From NCBI RefSeq assembly GCF_020873875.1, contig NZ_JAHWGU010000036.1, forward strand, positions 1 through 64,000: a stretch of DNA of 64,000 bases, written 5' to 3'. Shown in pieces: positions 41,843 to 50,697 of the stretch. The notes beneath the pieces were generated by a model that had not been told where the DNA came from, ran no database searches, and saw nothing but the letters and a program-made list of their open reading frames with translations. The position numbers and the translations under genes were made by a program. How positions within the stretch are numbered: position 1 is the stretch's first letter; each line of letters opens with the position of its first letter. This DNA comes from Actinoplanes sp. DH11 (lineage in GTDB: Bacteria > Actinomycetota > Actinomycetes > Mycobacteriales > Micromonosporaceae).

Positions 41843-43114
41843 TCAGGCGTGCGGGCCCGCCGAGTGCCGGCTCACGTAGCCCGACGCCGGCTCGGCCGGG
41901 CGCGGGCGCGGCCGGGGACGCTCGTCCCGGTCCCGCCACGACCGCTTCTCGTCCCGGTTGCGCCAGGAGCGGCGCTCCTCACGCCACGAGCGCCGGTTAT
42001 CCCCCTCCGGCTCCCGCCAGGAACGAGGCTGGCGGACCCGGCGATCCTCCGGCTCAGGCTGGCGGATCCGGCGGTCCTCCGGCATCGGCGGCCAGGTTCG
42101 CGGCACGAACGCGGTCGGTTCGGCAGCCTCCACCGGGTTCAGATCGAAACCGGTCGCCGGCTCGTAGTCGGGCACCGGTGGCAGCCGCTCCACCGGCACC
42201 GGCCAGCCGTAGCCGCGGGCCGACGGCTCCGGGTCCGCGTAGAGGTCGTCCGGCACCGGCGTCCAGTAGTCCCCGGCCGGCGGGCGGTCCTCCAGCTCCG
42301 GGTAGTCCGGGCGGACCCAGCCCTCCACCCGGTCGCCGTACCCGAGGCCGGAGCGGTCGACCTCGGTGCGGGGCTCGGGTGCGGTGCTCCGGCCGTACCC
42401 TCCCGGATTGAAGGCCTCCGCGAAGCGGGCCTCCTGATGTTCGGCCTCGCGCAGCGGCCAGAGGTCGCGGACCGGTTCGCCCGGCGGGATCGTCACCAGG
42501 GCCGGTGCGGCGTAGGCGGCCGCGAACGGATCCTCGTAGCCGGGCTCGTCGTCGTACTCCGGGTCGGCCACCTCCGCGTCCACGTGGTCTTCGTCGAGCG
42601 GCTCGTAGTCCTCGTAACCGTTCCTGGCCGGGGCGAGCATCTCAGACCGGCTCGCAGGCCCGAGCACCTCGGGCCCGCCGGCCGGAGCCGCCGCCATCAG
42701 TTCGGCTCCCGTCGGCACAGCCGGCTCAGCCTGGTGCGCCTCCGCCGGGAAGGACTGCGCCGCGAACGGCTCGGCCGGGTAGGGCTCGGCCTGCTGGTAC
42801 GGCTCGGCCTGCTGGTACGGCTCGGCCTGCTGGTACGGCTCGGCTGCGAACAGGTCCGGGGCCGGCGGCGGGAGGCTGAAGAACGGCTGCTCGGGTTCGG
42901 GCGCGGCGGGCAGAGCCGCTGTCGCCAGGGGCCCGTCGGCCGGCGCCGCAGCCGGTTGCGGCGCGGATCGGCTCTGTTCCGCCGAGCGCCGGCGCCGGGC
43001 CGGGCCAGCCGTCGCGCGACCGGCACCACCGAAGAGCACCGACCAGAAACTGATCAGCGTGGCGAGGCCGCCTGCGATGAACGCGAGACCTGCCGCTGTC
43101 ATCCAGTTCGTCAC
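41843..43114 (-). CDS. Membrane-anchored, repeat-rich disordered protein
   Basis: The 423-residue product has one N-terminal membrane span (LAFIAGGLATLISFWSVLFGG) and then a long charged tail, probably cytoplasmic. It contains three exact EPYQQA hexapeptides (DNA 42783-42842, period 18 bp), acidic Asp/Glu/Tyr stretches (GYEDYEPLDEDHVD), and Arg-Ser-Trp-Arg repeats at the end (RRSWREERRSWRNRDEKRSW). The charge flips from acidic to strongly basic along the chain. No family recognised. The start is GTG 43114; ATG 43102 is possible. It is divergent from accD. Confidence 0.7.
   Translation of the reverse strand: MTNWMTAAGLAFIAGGLATLISFWSVLFGGAGRATAGPARRRRSAEQSRSAPQPAAAPADGPLATAALPAAPEPEQPFFSLPPPAPDLFAAEPYQQAEPYQQAEPYQQAEPYPAEPFAAQSFPAEAHQAEPAVPTGAELMAAAPAGGPEVLGPASRSEMLAPARNGYEDYEPLDEDHVDAEVADPEYDDEPGYEDPFAAAYAAPALVTIPPGEPVRDLWPLREAEHQEARFAEAFNPGGYGRSTAPEPRTEVDRSGLGYGDRVEGWVRPDYPELEDRPPAGDYWTPVPDDLYADPEPSARGYGWPVPVERLPPVPDYEPATGFDLNPVEAAEPTAFVPRTWPPMPEDRRIRQPEPEDRRVRQPRSWREPEGDNRRSWREERRSWRNRDEKRSWRDRDERPRPRPRPAEPASGYVSRHSAGPHA
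42783..42842. repeat. 18-bp coding microrepeat
   Basis: GGCTCGGCCTGCTGGTAC occurs three times in exact tandem (42783, 42801, 42819) plus a partial fourth copy. On the minus strand it codes for EPYQQA units. Confidence 0.9.
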
Positions 43115-43238
43115 GCGGGTAGTAACGAATGGGGCATTAAGTATGAAACGCATCCGTAGCGACGCCCTCGGCCGACAACGCGAATGTGGTTACGATCAAG
43201 CCCGAGTGCATCGTCGCAACGCGAGCCTGGAGACCACC

Positions 43239-44810
43239 GTGACAACGCAGCCGGACATCCACACGACCGCGGGCAAGCTCGCCGATCTTGCCCGCCGCAC
43301 GGACGAGGCGGTGCACGCCGGCTCCGCGCGGGCCATCGAAAAACAGCACGCCCGCGGCAAGAAGACCGCCCGGGAACGCATCGAGCTGCTGCTCGACAAG
43401 GACTCCTTCGTCGAACTCGACGAACTGGCCCGGCACCGGTCCACCGCGTTCGGAATGGACAAGAACCGGCCCTACGGCGACGGCGTCGTCACCGGGCACG
43501 GCACCATCGACGGCCGGCAGGTCTGCGTCTTCTCCCAGGACTTCACCATCATGGGCGGCTCCCTCGGCGAGGTCTTCGGCGAGAAGATCGTCAAGGTGCT
43601 CGACCTGGCCATGAAGATCGGCTGCCCGATCATCGGGATCAACGACTCCGGCGGCGCCCGCATCCAGGAAGGCGTCGTCGCCCTCGGCCTCTACGCCGAC
43701 ATCTTCTTCCGCAACGTGCGCGCCAGCGGCGTCATCCCGCAGATCTCCCTGATCATGGGCCCCTGCGCCGGCGGCGCCGTCTACTCCCCCGCGATCACTG
43801 ACTTCACCGTCATGGTCGACCAGACCTCACACATGTTCATCACCGGACCCGACGTGATCAAAACCGTCACCGGCGAAGAGGTCGGCATGGAGGACCTCGG
43901 CGGCGCGCGGACCCACAACACCCGCAGCGGCAACGCCCACTACCTCGCCTCCGACGAGGAGGACGCGATCGAGTACGTGCGGGCGCTGCTCTCCTACCTG
44001 CCGTCGAACAACCTGGACGAGCCGGTCGTGTACGCCGAGGAGGCCGACCTGGCCGCCGGCGACCCGGACCTCGCCCTGGACACCCTCATCCCGGATTCGC
44101 CCAACCAGCCGTACGACATCAAGACCGTCGTCGAGACCGTCGTCGACGACTTCCTCGAGATCCAGCCGCTCTACGCCACCAACATCGTGGTCGGATTCGG
44201 TCGCGTCGAAGGTCGCCCGGTCGGCGTCGTCGCGAACCAGCCGATGAGCCTGGCCGGCACCCTCGACATCGCCGCCTCCGAAAAAGCCGCCCGGTTCGTG
44301 CGCACCTGCGACGCCTTCAACATCCCGGTGCTCACCTTCGTCGACGTACCCGGCTTCCTGCCCGGCACCGGCCAGGAATGGGACGGCATCATCCGCCGCG
44401 GCGCGAAACTCATCTACGCGTACGCCGAGGCGACCGTCCCGAAGGTCACCGTCATCACCCGCAAGGCGTACGGCGGCGCCTACGACGTGATGGGCTCCAA
44501 GCACCTCGGCGCCGACATCAACTTCGCCTGGCCCACCGCCCAGATCGCCGTCATGGGCGCACAGGGCGCCGTCAACATCCTCTACCGCGGCGAACTGGCC
44601 GCCGCCGACGACCAGGTCGCACGCCGGGCCGAACTCATCCAGGAGTACGAGGACACCCTCGCCAACCCCTACATCGCCGCCGAACGAGGCTACGTCGACG
44701 CCGTCATCCAGCCCTCACAAACCCGCGCCCAGATCACGAGGGCTTTGCGGATGCTGCGCACAAAGCGCGAAACCCTGCCCCCAAAGAAGCACGGCAACAT
44801 CCCGTTGTGA
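43239..44810 (+). CDS. accD: Acyl-CoA carboxylase beta subunit (carboxyltransferase)
   Basis: The 523-residue AccD5/PccB-type subunit transfers CO2 from biotin to acetyl- or propionyl-CoA. The acyl-CoA-binding GINDSGGARIQEGV, oxyanion GPCAGGAVYSPAITDF and second-domain VDVPGFLPGTGQEWDGIIRRGAKL with KAYGGAYDVMGSKHLGAD are intact. GTG 43239 with a GGAG box is chosen; the upstream frame is unconserved. Malonyl- or methylmalonyl-CoA products feed fatty-acid and polyketide synthesis. The usual downstream partner accE is about 5.6 kb away, separated by a kinase. Confidence 0.95.
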   Translation: MTTQPDIHTTAGKLADLARRTDEAVHAGSARAIEKQHARGKKTARERIELLLDKDSFVELDELARHRSTAFGMDKNRPYGDGVVTGHGTIDGRQVCVFSQDFTIMGGSLGEVFGEKIVKVLDLAMKIGCPIIGINDSGGARIQEGVVALGLYADIFFRNVRASGVIPQISLIMGPCAGGAVYSPAITDFTVMVDQTSHMFITGPDVIKTVTGEEVGMEDLGGARTHNTRSGNAHYLASDEEDAIEYVRALLSYLPSNNLDEPVVYAEEADLAAGDPDLALDTLIPDSPNQPYDIKTVVETVVDDFLEIQPLYATNIVVGFGRVEGRPVGVVANQPMSLAGTLDIAASEKAARFVRTCDAFNIPVLTFVDVPGFLPGTGQEWDGIIRRGAKLIYAYAEATVPKVTVITRKAYGGAYDVMGSKHLGADINFAWPTAQIAVMGAQGAVNILYRGELAAADDQVARRAELIQEYEDTLANPYIAAERGYVDAVIQPSQTRAQITRALRMLRTKRETLPPKKHGNIPL

Positions 44811-44824
44811 GAACAACCGCCCCC

Positions 44825-44852
44825 GCGATTCACCGGTTACCAGGCGAATCGC
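44825..44852 (+). terminator. Hairpin after accD
   Basis: GCGATTC (44825-44831) pairs with GAATCGC (44846-44852) around a 14-nt loop shortly after the accD stop, separating it from the convergent M50 gene. Confidence 0.5.
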
Positions 44853-44873
44853 AGCGGAGCGAAGCGAAGCCAG

Positions 44874-45602
44874 CTAGCTCAGCACCATTTGGCCGGCCAG
44901 CAGGAAAGCACCAGTCAGCACGGCGGCCAGGTTCACCACGAGGAAGAGGCTCACCCAGAACAGGGCGGGCAGGTGGGTGAGGCGGCTGAGCTGGTCGGCG
45001 TCGGAGTCGCGCATGCGGCCGCGCCGGCGGAGCTTCTGCAACTCGAAGACCGGCCGGACACCGCCGAAGAGCAGGAACCAGACACCGGCGTACGCGAACG
45101 CGGCCTGCACCTCCGGTGAGGCGTACCAGGACACCGCGAAGACGATCGCGCCGGTGATCACCAGGGAGACCACGCCGAACAGGTTCCTGATGTTGATCAG
45201 CATGAGCAGCAGCAGCACCACGGCCAGCCAGAGCAGCAGCGTGATCCGGTTTCCGCCGAGCAGCCAGGCGCCGAGCACCCCGACCAGCGACGGGGCGATG
45301 TAGCCACCGAGCAGGGTCAGGATCATCCCGGGCCCGGTCGGGCGGCCCGCGGACAATGTCAGGCCGGACGTGTCGAACTCCAGCCGGATGCCACGCAGCT
45401 TGCGCCCGGTCAGGAGCGCGAACAGCGCGTGACCGCCCTCGTGAGCGATCGTGACGGCGTTGCGGGCGATCCGCCACACCGGGCGGAACGCGACAGCGAG
45501 GAAGCCCACCACTGCGGTGAGCAGGACGAGCAGTCCGGGCGGGTCGGGCTGAGCACCGAGGAGCTGGTCCCAGAGGTCAGTCACACCGTCGATCGACAAC
45601 AC
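44874..45602 (-). CDS. M50-like membrane metalloprotease (M50B family)
   Basis: The product has about 242 residues and six hydrophobic segments. The zinc motif HEGGH (in AVTIAHEGGHALFALLTG) is in a membrane helix, followed by GMILTLLGGYIAP, the usual context of actinobacterial M50B-like proteins. The second zinc-ligand motif is less clear (NIRNLFG). It is probably a site-2-type protease relative. The start is uncertain (GTG 45602 or GTG 45584). Confidence 0.8.
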   Translation of the reverse strand: MLSIDGVTDLWDQLLGAQPDPPGLLVLLTAVVGFLAVAFRPVWRIARNAVTIAHEGGHALFALLTGRKLRGIRLEFDTSGLTLSAGRPTGPGMILTLLGGYIAPSLVGVLGAWLLGGNRITLLLWLAVVLLLLMLINIRNLFGVVSLVITGAIVFAVSWYASPEVQAAFAYAGVWFLLFGGVRPVFELQKLRRRGRMRDSDADQLSRLTHLPALFWVSLFLVVNLAAVLTGAFLLAGQMVLS

Positions 45603-45625
45603 GCCGGGGACTGTAGCCGATCCGG

Positions 45626-45841
45626 CTATGCGCGGCGGCGTGCCACCACTTTCGCGGGCTCCGGCTGTGGCCGATTCCACGTGCGGGCGACGACCACACC
45701 GCCGGCCACCACGGCCAGCACCGCGAGGACCAGGACAACCGTGAGGAGACCGGTGGCCGCGATCAGGAGCGCTACGTCGGCAACCGTGACGAGCATCCAG
45801 AGGGCGAGGGTCGGCTTACTGCCGTACCGTCGGCTGTTCAT
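45626..45841 (-). CDS. Small two-helix membrane protein
   Basis: The 71-residue product, MNSRRYGSKPTLALWMLVTV..., has two membrane segments and a basic tail (RTWNRPQPEPAKVVARRRA). The ATG has a GGAGGT box six bases upstream. It lies 64 bp downstream of the kinase gene on the same strand and may be co-transcribed. A hairpin CCATCC/GGATGG (45851-45870) lies between them. Function unknown. Confidence 0.7.
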   Translation of the reverse strand: MNSRRYGSKPTLALWMLVTVADVALLIAATGLLTVVLVLAVLAVVAGGVVVARTWNRPQPEPAKVVARRRA

Positions 45842-45905
45842 GGTGTACCTCCATCCGTGATGCTGGATGGAATACCCCGTCGTTCTGGATCTCACTCCTG
45901 ACGGA

Positions 45906-48900
45906 CTACCGCCCCTTGAACCCCTGGTAGATGGCTTCGAGGTCCTTCTTCGCGGCATCCCAGTCACCCGGCGACGTGTACCAGGCGAGGCTCCACGTGG
46001 TGTCCTCGATCTCGAAGACCCGCTTCACCACGTGCTGGTCGTTGCCGCCGCTGGTGGTGTAGGTGAACTCCCAGTCCGCCGCGTCACCCTGGTAGTCGAC
46101 CTGGTCGACGCCGAGGTTGTTGTAGTTGCGGTAGTGGCCGGTGCTCTGCTCGTCCCAGTACTCCACCGGGTCGTCGAGCTCCTGATTCACCCGGTTGATG
46201 ATGAGCAGCCGGTTGTCGAAGTTCACCCGCGTCTCGTCACCGCCACCGGAGACCGAGGCACCTTTCGGCACCGGCACACTGAATCCGGAGCCGTTGTAGG
46301 CCCGCCAGCCGTCCGGCACACCAGCGGCAGCCGGCGCCGAACTGGCCGGCGCCGAACTCGGTGCCGCCGGCGACCCGTCCTTGCCCGGCGCGGTGCTGCC
46401 GACCGGCGCCGGATTCCCGGTCGCCACGGCACCACCCAGCGTCGTCGGCTCCTGCGCACCCGACGCGTCGTCACCGAACGCCTGCACCACGATGATGCCG
46501 ACCAGCAGCAGGAACGTCAGCACGATGCCCAGACCGATCGCCGCCTGGCGCCGGGTGAGCGTCGTACCGAGCACGGTGATCCCGCCACGGCGCTCCGGCG
46601 GCCGCATCTGCATCGGCGTCCACGCCGGCCGGCTGGGCCGGGCAAAGCCGGGTGCGGACCCGGCCTCACCGACGATGCGCGTCTCCTCGGCGGACGGGAC
46701 CCGGCGAGGTCCGGGCGGCGAGAGCGGGGCGACAACGGCGGTACGGTCCACGACTGACGTCCGGTCCGCGTCGTCGTTCCGGCCGCCGCCGTTCTTTCCG
46801 GCCTTGCCTCCGCTGCCGGCCTTGCCCCCGCTGCCGGCCTTGCCGCCTCGCGCGCCGCTGCGGCTCTTGCGGTCGCTCCAAGCAACGACAGACGTCTTGT
46901 CGTCATCCGGCGTGCGCCCGGCGAGCGGCGCCATCACCGTCTTGTCATCGTCCACCGGGCGACCGGTGAGCGGAGCCATGATTGTCTTGTCATCGTCCAC
47001 CGGGCGACCGGTGAGCGGAGCCATGATTGTCTTGTCGTCGTCCGCCGGCCGACCGGTGAGCGGAGCCATGACCGTCTTGTCGTCGTCCGCCGGGTGGCCG
47101 GTGAGCGGGGCCATGACGGTCCGGTCGGCATCGGCCATGTGCCCGGCGATGGGCGCCATGACCGTCTTGTCGTCGTCCGTCGGCTTCTCCGCGTCGGCGG
47201 GCTGTCCCGGCTTCCCCGCCTTGGTGGCGTCAGCATTCGTCCCTGCGGTGGCGTAGGCGCCCGCTCCTTGGGCGCCCATGCGGTCGGCGCCCTCGATGTT
47301 GGCACCCTTGCCGTCGGCACCGGCGCGGGCGGCTGCCTTGCCGTCGGCGCCCGCGCTTCCGGAGACCTTGCCGTCGGCCGTAGCGCTTCCGTCGACCTTG
47401 CCGACGGCCGTAGCGCTGTCGGCGGCCTTGCCGTCGGTGGCTGCGCCTCCGGAGACCTTGCCGTCGGTGGCAGCGCTGGAGTCCTTCGTGCTCGCGGACG
47501 TGCCGGACGTCGACACCCCGGCGGCGTCGCTCGGCGCCTTCCCGCCCGCTCCCGGCGTGGCGGGAGCGGCCAAGATCGGCTGCGCAGCGGAGTCGCTCGA
47601 CTTCGCACCCGCGCCAGGTCCGATCGGGGAGGCACTCGCACCCGACTTGGCGGAATCACCCGTTCCCTGACCGGTCCCGGAGCCACCGGCGCCCTGGTTC
47701 TCTGCCGCGCCCTGGCCTGTGGCCGGAACACCCGGCCCCTGGCCCGTAGCGGAACTGCCCGTTCCCTGGCCTGTGACCGAAGCGCTCGGACCGTGATTCG
47801 CGGTCGATGCACTCGAACCCTGGTCCGTAGCGGAAACGCTCGAACCCTGCTTCACCGTCGAACCGCCGGAAGGCTGCCCAGCGGCCGAGTCGCTCGATCC
47901 GGCCTGTGCCCTGACGGCGTCCGACCCGGCCCGGTCAGCATCCTGCTGTTCAGCTGCTGGCTTCTGGTTCGCGGCTTCCGGCTTGTGACCGGCGTTCGCC
48001 GCTTCGGCTGCCGAGGTGGCAGCGGACGCGGTGGTAGCGGACGCGGCGACAGCCGACGCAGCGGCCTGTTCGGTAGCGGCTACGTGATCGGCGCCGACCT
48101 TGTTGCCCCGGTCCGACCCCTTCGCCTGAATCGTCTTTTCTTCAGCGGCACCCTCGGTCCCGGAGCTACCGGCCCCGGCGCCTTCAGCCGCAAAGCCATC
48201 AGTCGCAGCACCGTCAGTCACAGACTTACCGGCAGTCACCGACTTACCGGCCGCAGCACCGCCAGCCGCAGCGTTTCCGCCAGGCGCCGCACCGCCGGCA
48301 ACCGCGTCACCGGACGTGGAACCGCCGGCCGCACCGCCGCCGGCCGCACCGCCGCCGGCCGCAGTGCTGCCAGACGCAGCGCGGTCGCCCGACTCGTCCG
48401 TGGCGGCCTTGCTCTCGCTTCCCCGCTGGTCCGTGATCCCCAGCGCGGCCTCGGCAGGCTGCTCGGCCTTCGCTGGCACAGACGACTGGGCATTTTCGGT
48501 CATCCCGATCGGGGCCAAGGCCGGAGTGGGCGTCCCTGCGGAACCCGTACCGGACGGCCGAGCCGACTCCGCGGACTCCGCGGACTTCGCGGACGACTGC
48601 CCCGGCGCCGCGGGTGACTGGCCCGGCACCGCGGGTGACTGCCCCGACGCCGCAGGTGACTGCCCTGGCACCGCGGGCGACTGGCCCGGCACCGCGGGCG
48701 ACTGGCCGGGAGTGGGCTGCTGTGCCTGCGCGGGCGGGCCACCGGCCGGCATCACGGTCGTGGCCTGGGCGGCGTCGTCCGCCGGCGGGTTCACGATCGG
48801 GTAGGCGCCGGTGGCTGCGGCCAGGGAACGCTCGTGTTCGGGGGCGGCCTTCTTGCGGCGGTTCGCGGCGACGTCCGCGGCGGTGAAACCGATGCGGGTC

Positions 48901-50315
48901 GGGCTCGCTGACGTGGCCGGCGGTTGCGTGGGGCGGGGCGCGGCGGGGTGCACCACGCCAGGCCGGGCGCCATCGTGGCCCGCGGGGCCCCGTGGTGCGG
49001 TTGCGGGCGGGTGGCCCGTACCAGAGAAGTTCGAAGCCGGCGGCGCATCGATGCGCGTCGCGTCCAGGGGTTTCGCCGGCTGCGGGCCGCGGGCCGGCGG
49101 GTCGGACGGGGGCGGACCACCGACCGGCGCCTTGCCCGGCGCGAAGATCGGCGCACGACCGTCGGCGGGACGACCGTCGTGCGGGCGGCCCTCGACCGGA
49201 CGACCGTCGTGCGGACGACCGTCGCGCGGACGACCGTCGTGCGGACGGCCGTCGACCGGGCGACCGTCGTGCGGACGGCCGTCGACCGGGCGACCGTCGT
49301 GCGGACGACCCTGCGGCGGCGTGGCGGTGACCGGCGGGCGCGGGGTGGGCACGACAGGGGCAGAACCGGTCGCGGTCCCCCAGCCGGTGCCGGGCAGAAC
49401 GGGCGGGCCACCGGGGCCTGTCGGCAGCGACGGGCGCTCACGGCCGACGCCCGGCCGGCGCATGGTCGGGCTCATCGGGAAGGCGATCTTCGATCGGCGC
49501 CCGGCGGCCCGGGCCAGCAGGCGCTCGGCCTCCTCCGCGTTGATGCGGTGGGCGGGATCCTTGCGCAGCAACCCGTTGAGTACGGGCTTGAGTGGCCCGG
49601 CATTCCGCGACGGAGGAACGTTCTCGGTCGCCAGGGCCGCGAGCGTGGCGATCGCGGAGGGCCGCGCGAACGGCGACTGGCCTTCCACGGCGGCGAACAG
49701 GGTGGCGCCCAGTGACCAGAGGTCAGCGGCCGCACCGGCCGTGCCGTCGCGGGCACGTTCCGGAGCGATGTAGGCCGGGGAGCCGAGCACCAGGCCGGTA
49801 CGCGTCACGTTCGGGTCGCCGGGCACTGTCGCGAGACCGAAATCGGTCAGCACCACGCGACCGTCGTGGCCGAGCAGAACGTTGCCCGGCTTGACGTCAC
49901 GGTGCACGACTCCGGCCCGGTGCGCGGCGCGCAACGCGTTCAGCACGCCCAAGCCGATCTCGGCGGCCCGGACGGCGTTGAACGGTCCGTCCTGCGCCAG
50001 CGTGTCCTGAAGTGATCGGGACGCCACGTACTCCATGACGATCCACGGGTCGGCGTCCGTCCGGAGCACGTCGAAGACACGTACCACGTTGATGTTGTTG
50101 AGCCGGGCGATGGCGCGTGCCTCACGCAGTGAGCGCTCGCGCATCTCCTGCCGCTCGGCCGGGGTCAGCCCCGGCGGCGGAACGAGCTCCTTGATGGCCA
50201 CGTCCCGGTGCAGGACGACATCGGTCGCCCGCCAGACACGCCCCATCCCGCCCTGACCGAGCGGCGCAACGAGCCGGTACCGATCAGCGACAACGAGTGG
50301 GGGAGAAGAAGACAT
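45906..50315 (-). CDS. Giant membrane Ser/Thr protein kinase with repeat-rich linker
   Basis: The product has 1,469 residues. The Hanks-type kinase (about 12-275) has GQGGMG (20-25), VAIK (K42), HRDVKPGN (D140), DFG (D158) and the SPAYIAPE activation end, so it should be active. A ~970-residue low-complexity linker follows, containing DGRP decapeptides, GQSPAVP heptapeptides and seven 15-residue D-D-D-K-T-V-M-A-P-L repeats (about 1045-1142). One membrane span lies near 1258-1281, and an extracytoplasmic domain of ~185 residues has YNGSGFSVPVP...DWEFTY...TWSLAWYTSPGDWDAAKKDLEAIYQGF. Typical actinobacterial kinases of this form run 500-750 residues. ATG 50315 is preferred over GTG 50318. Confidence 0.93.
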   Translation of the reverse strand: MSSSPPLVVADRYRLVAPLGQGGMGRVWRATDVVLHRDVAIKELVPPPGLTPAERQEMRERSLREARAIARLNNINVVRVFDVLRTDADPWIVMEYVASRSLQDTLAQDGPFNAVRAAEIGLGVLNALRAAHRAGVVHRDVKPGNVLLGHDGRVVLTDFGLATVPGDPNVTRTGLVLGSPAYIAPERARDGTAGAAADLWSLGATLFAAVEGQSPFARPSAIATLAALATENVPPSRNAGPLKPVLNGLLRKDPAHRINAEEAERLLARAAGRRSKIAFPMSPTMRRPGVGRERPSLPTGPGGPPVLPGTGWGTATGSAPVVPTPRPPVTATPPQGRPHDGRPVDGRPHDGRPVDGRPHDGRPRDGRPHDGRPVEGRPHDGRPADGRAPIFAPGKAPVGGPPPSDPPARGPQPAKPLDATRIDAPPASNFSGTGHPPATAPRGPAGHDGARPGVVHPAAPRPTQPPATSASPTRIGFTAADVAANRRKKAAPEHERSLAAATGAYPIVNPPADDAAQATTVMPAGGPPAQAQQPTPGQSPAVPGQSPAVPGQSPAASGQSPAVPGQSPAAPGQSSAKSAESAESARPSGTGSAGTPTPALAPIGMTENAQSSVPAKAEQPAEAALGITDQRGSESKAATDESGDRAASGSTAAGGGAAGGGAAGGSTSGDAVAGGAAPGGNAAAGGAAAGKSVTAGKSVTDGAATDGFAAEGAGAGSSGTEGAAEEKTIQAKGSDRGNKVGADHVAATEQAAASAVAASATTASAATSAAEAANAGHKPEAANQKPAAEQQDADRAGSDAVRAQAGSSDSAAGQPSGGSTVKQGSSVSATDQGSSASTANHGPSASVTGQGTGSSATGQGPGVPATGQGAAENQGAGGSGTGQGTGDSAKSGASASPIGPGAGAKSSDSAAQPILAAPATPGAGGKAPSDAAGVSTSGTSASTKDSSAATDGKVSGGAATDGKAADSATAVGKVDGSATADGKVSGSAGADGKAAARAGADGKGANIEGADRMGAQGAGAYATAGTNADATKAGKPGQPADAEKPTDDDKTVMAPIAGHMADADRTVMAPLTGHPADDDKTVMAPLTGRPADDDKTIMAPLTGRPVDDDKTIMAPLTGRPVDDDKTVMAPLAGRTPDDDKTSVVAWSDRKSRSGARGGKAGSGGKAGSGGKAGKNGGGRNDDADRTSVVDRTAVVAPLSPPGPRRVPSAEETRIVGEAGSAPGFARPSRPAWTPMQMRPPERRGGITVLGTTLTRRQAAIGLGIVLTFLLLVGIIVVQAFGDDASGAQEPTTLGGAVATGNPAPVGSTAPGKDGSPAAPSSAPASSAPAAAGVPDGWRAYNGSGFSVPVPKGASVSGGGDETRVNFDNRLLIINRVNQELDDPVEYWDEQSTGHYRNYNNLGVDQVDYQGDAADWEFTYTTSGGNDQHVVKRVFEIEDTTWSLAWYTSPGDWDAAKKDLEAIYQGFKGR
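46896..47180. repeat. Seven 45-bp coding repeats in the kinase linker
   Basis: CTTGTC(A/G)TCGTCC and the following GCCGGTGAGCGGAGCCATGA recur with exact 45-bp period (46896, 46941, 46986, 47031, 47076, 47121 as CCGGTCGGC, 47166). On the minus strand each encodes D-(D/A)-D-(K/R)-T-(V/I)-M-A-P-(L/I)-(T/A)-G; the last copy in the protein degenerates to DDDKTSVVAW. Confidence 0.93.
48594..48715. repeat. 21-bp coding repeats in the kinase linker
   Basis: GCCGCGGGTGACTGGCCCGG-like units recur every 21 bp (six copies) and encode GQSPAVP/GQSPAAP/GQSPAAS heptapeptides. Confidence 0.88.
49171..49310. repeat. 30-bp coding repeats in the kinase linker
   Basis: CGACCGTCGTGCGG starts copies at 49171, 49201, 49231, 49261 and 49291 (exact 30-bp period) and encodes (H/V)DGRP pentapeptide pairs on the minus strand. 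It lies just C-terminal to the kinase domain. Confidence 0.92.
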
Positions 50316-50416
50316 CACGCAGAAAATACCTGGTTCTGTCGAGCGGCCGCGAATTGATCAGCCGAGTGTGGGACACGTGTCACCGGAACTCCGGGCACCC
50401 GTCGTACGCTCGGCTG

Positions 50417-50614
50417 ATGAATGAGGAACCGCTGGTCAGCGTCGTACGAGGAAGCCTAGACGATCATGAGCTGGCCGCGTTGGCCGCCATCCTGACATCT
50501 CGATCCACTTCGGTCAATTCCGAAACGCCGTCACAAGCCGCATCCGACTGGCTCCGATCGGCCCGCCCCACCGGCGCGGCTCGCGGCTGGCGAGCGTCCG
50601 GCCTGCCCCGCTGA
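50417..50614 (+). CDS. accE: Acyl-CoA carboxylase epsilon subunit
   Basis: The 65-residue product begins MNEEPLVSVVRGSLDDHELAA and ends SDWLRSARPTGAARGWRASGLPR. The E-P-L-x-x-V-V-R-G start, E-L-A-A-L-x-A-x-L helix and W-R-A-S-x-L-P-R end are the hallmark of actinobacterial AccE/PccE, the small subunit that binds and stabilises the AccA-AccD complex. ATG 50417 is chosen. It is normally next to accD; here the kinase gene intervenes and runs in the opposite direction. Confidence 0.88.
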   Translation: MNEEPLVSVVRGSLDDHELAALAAILTSRSTSVNSETPSQAASDWLRSARPTGAARGWRASGLPR

Positions 50615-50697
50615 CAGCCGTCCACAGGGGGCAGTCAGGCGGGGCGGGAGCGGTTAGTCTCTTCAGGGATATCCCACCTCGCATTGTGGGGGCCAGG

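Noticed and set aside
41690..43159. 490-codon plus-strand frame opposite the repeat-rich membrane protein
   Set aside because: The minus frame has a proper membrane segment at its N-terminus and sensible codon use; the plus frame is Arg/Leu/Val-rich shadow sequence.
47094..49773. Long plus-strand open frames opposite the kinase linker
   Set aside because: They mirror the low-complexity repeats of the kinase, lack start signals and domains, and the kinase frame is continuous from an intact catalytic domain to an intact ectodomain.
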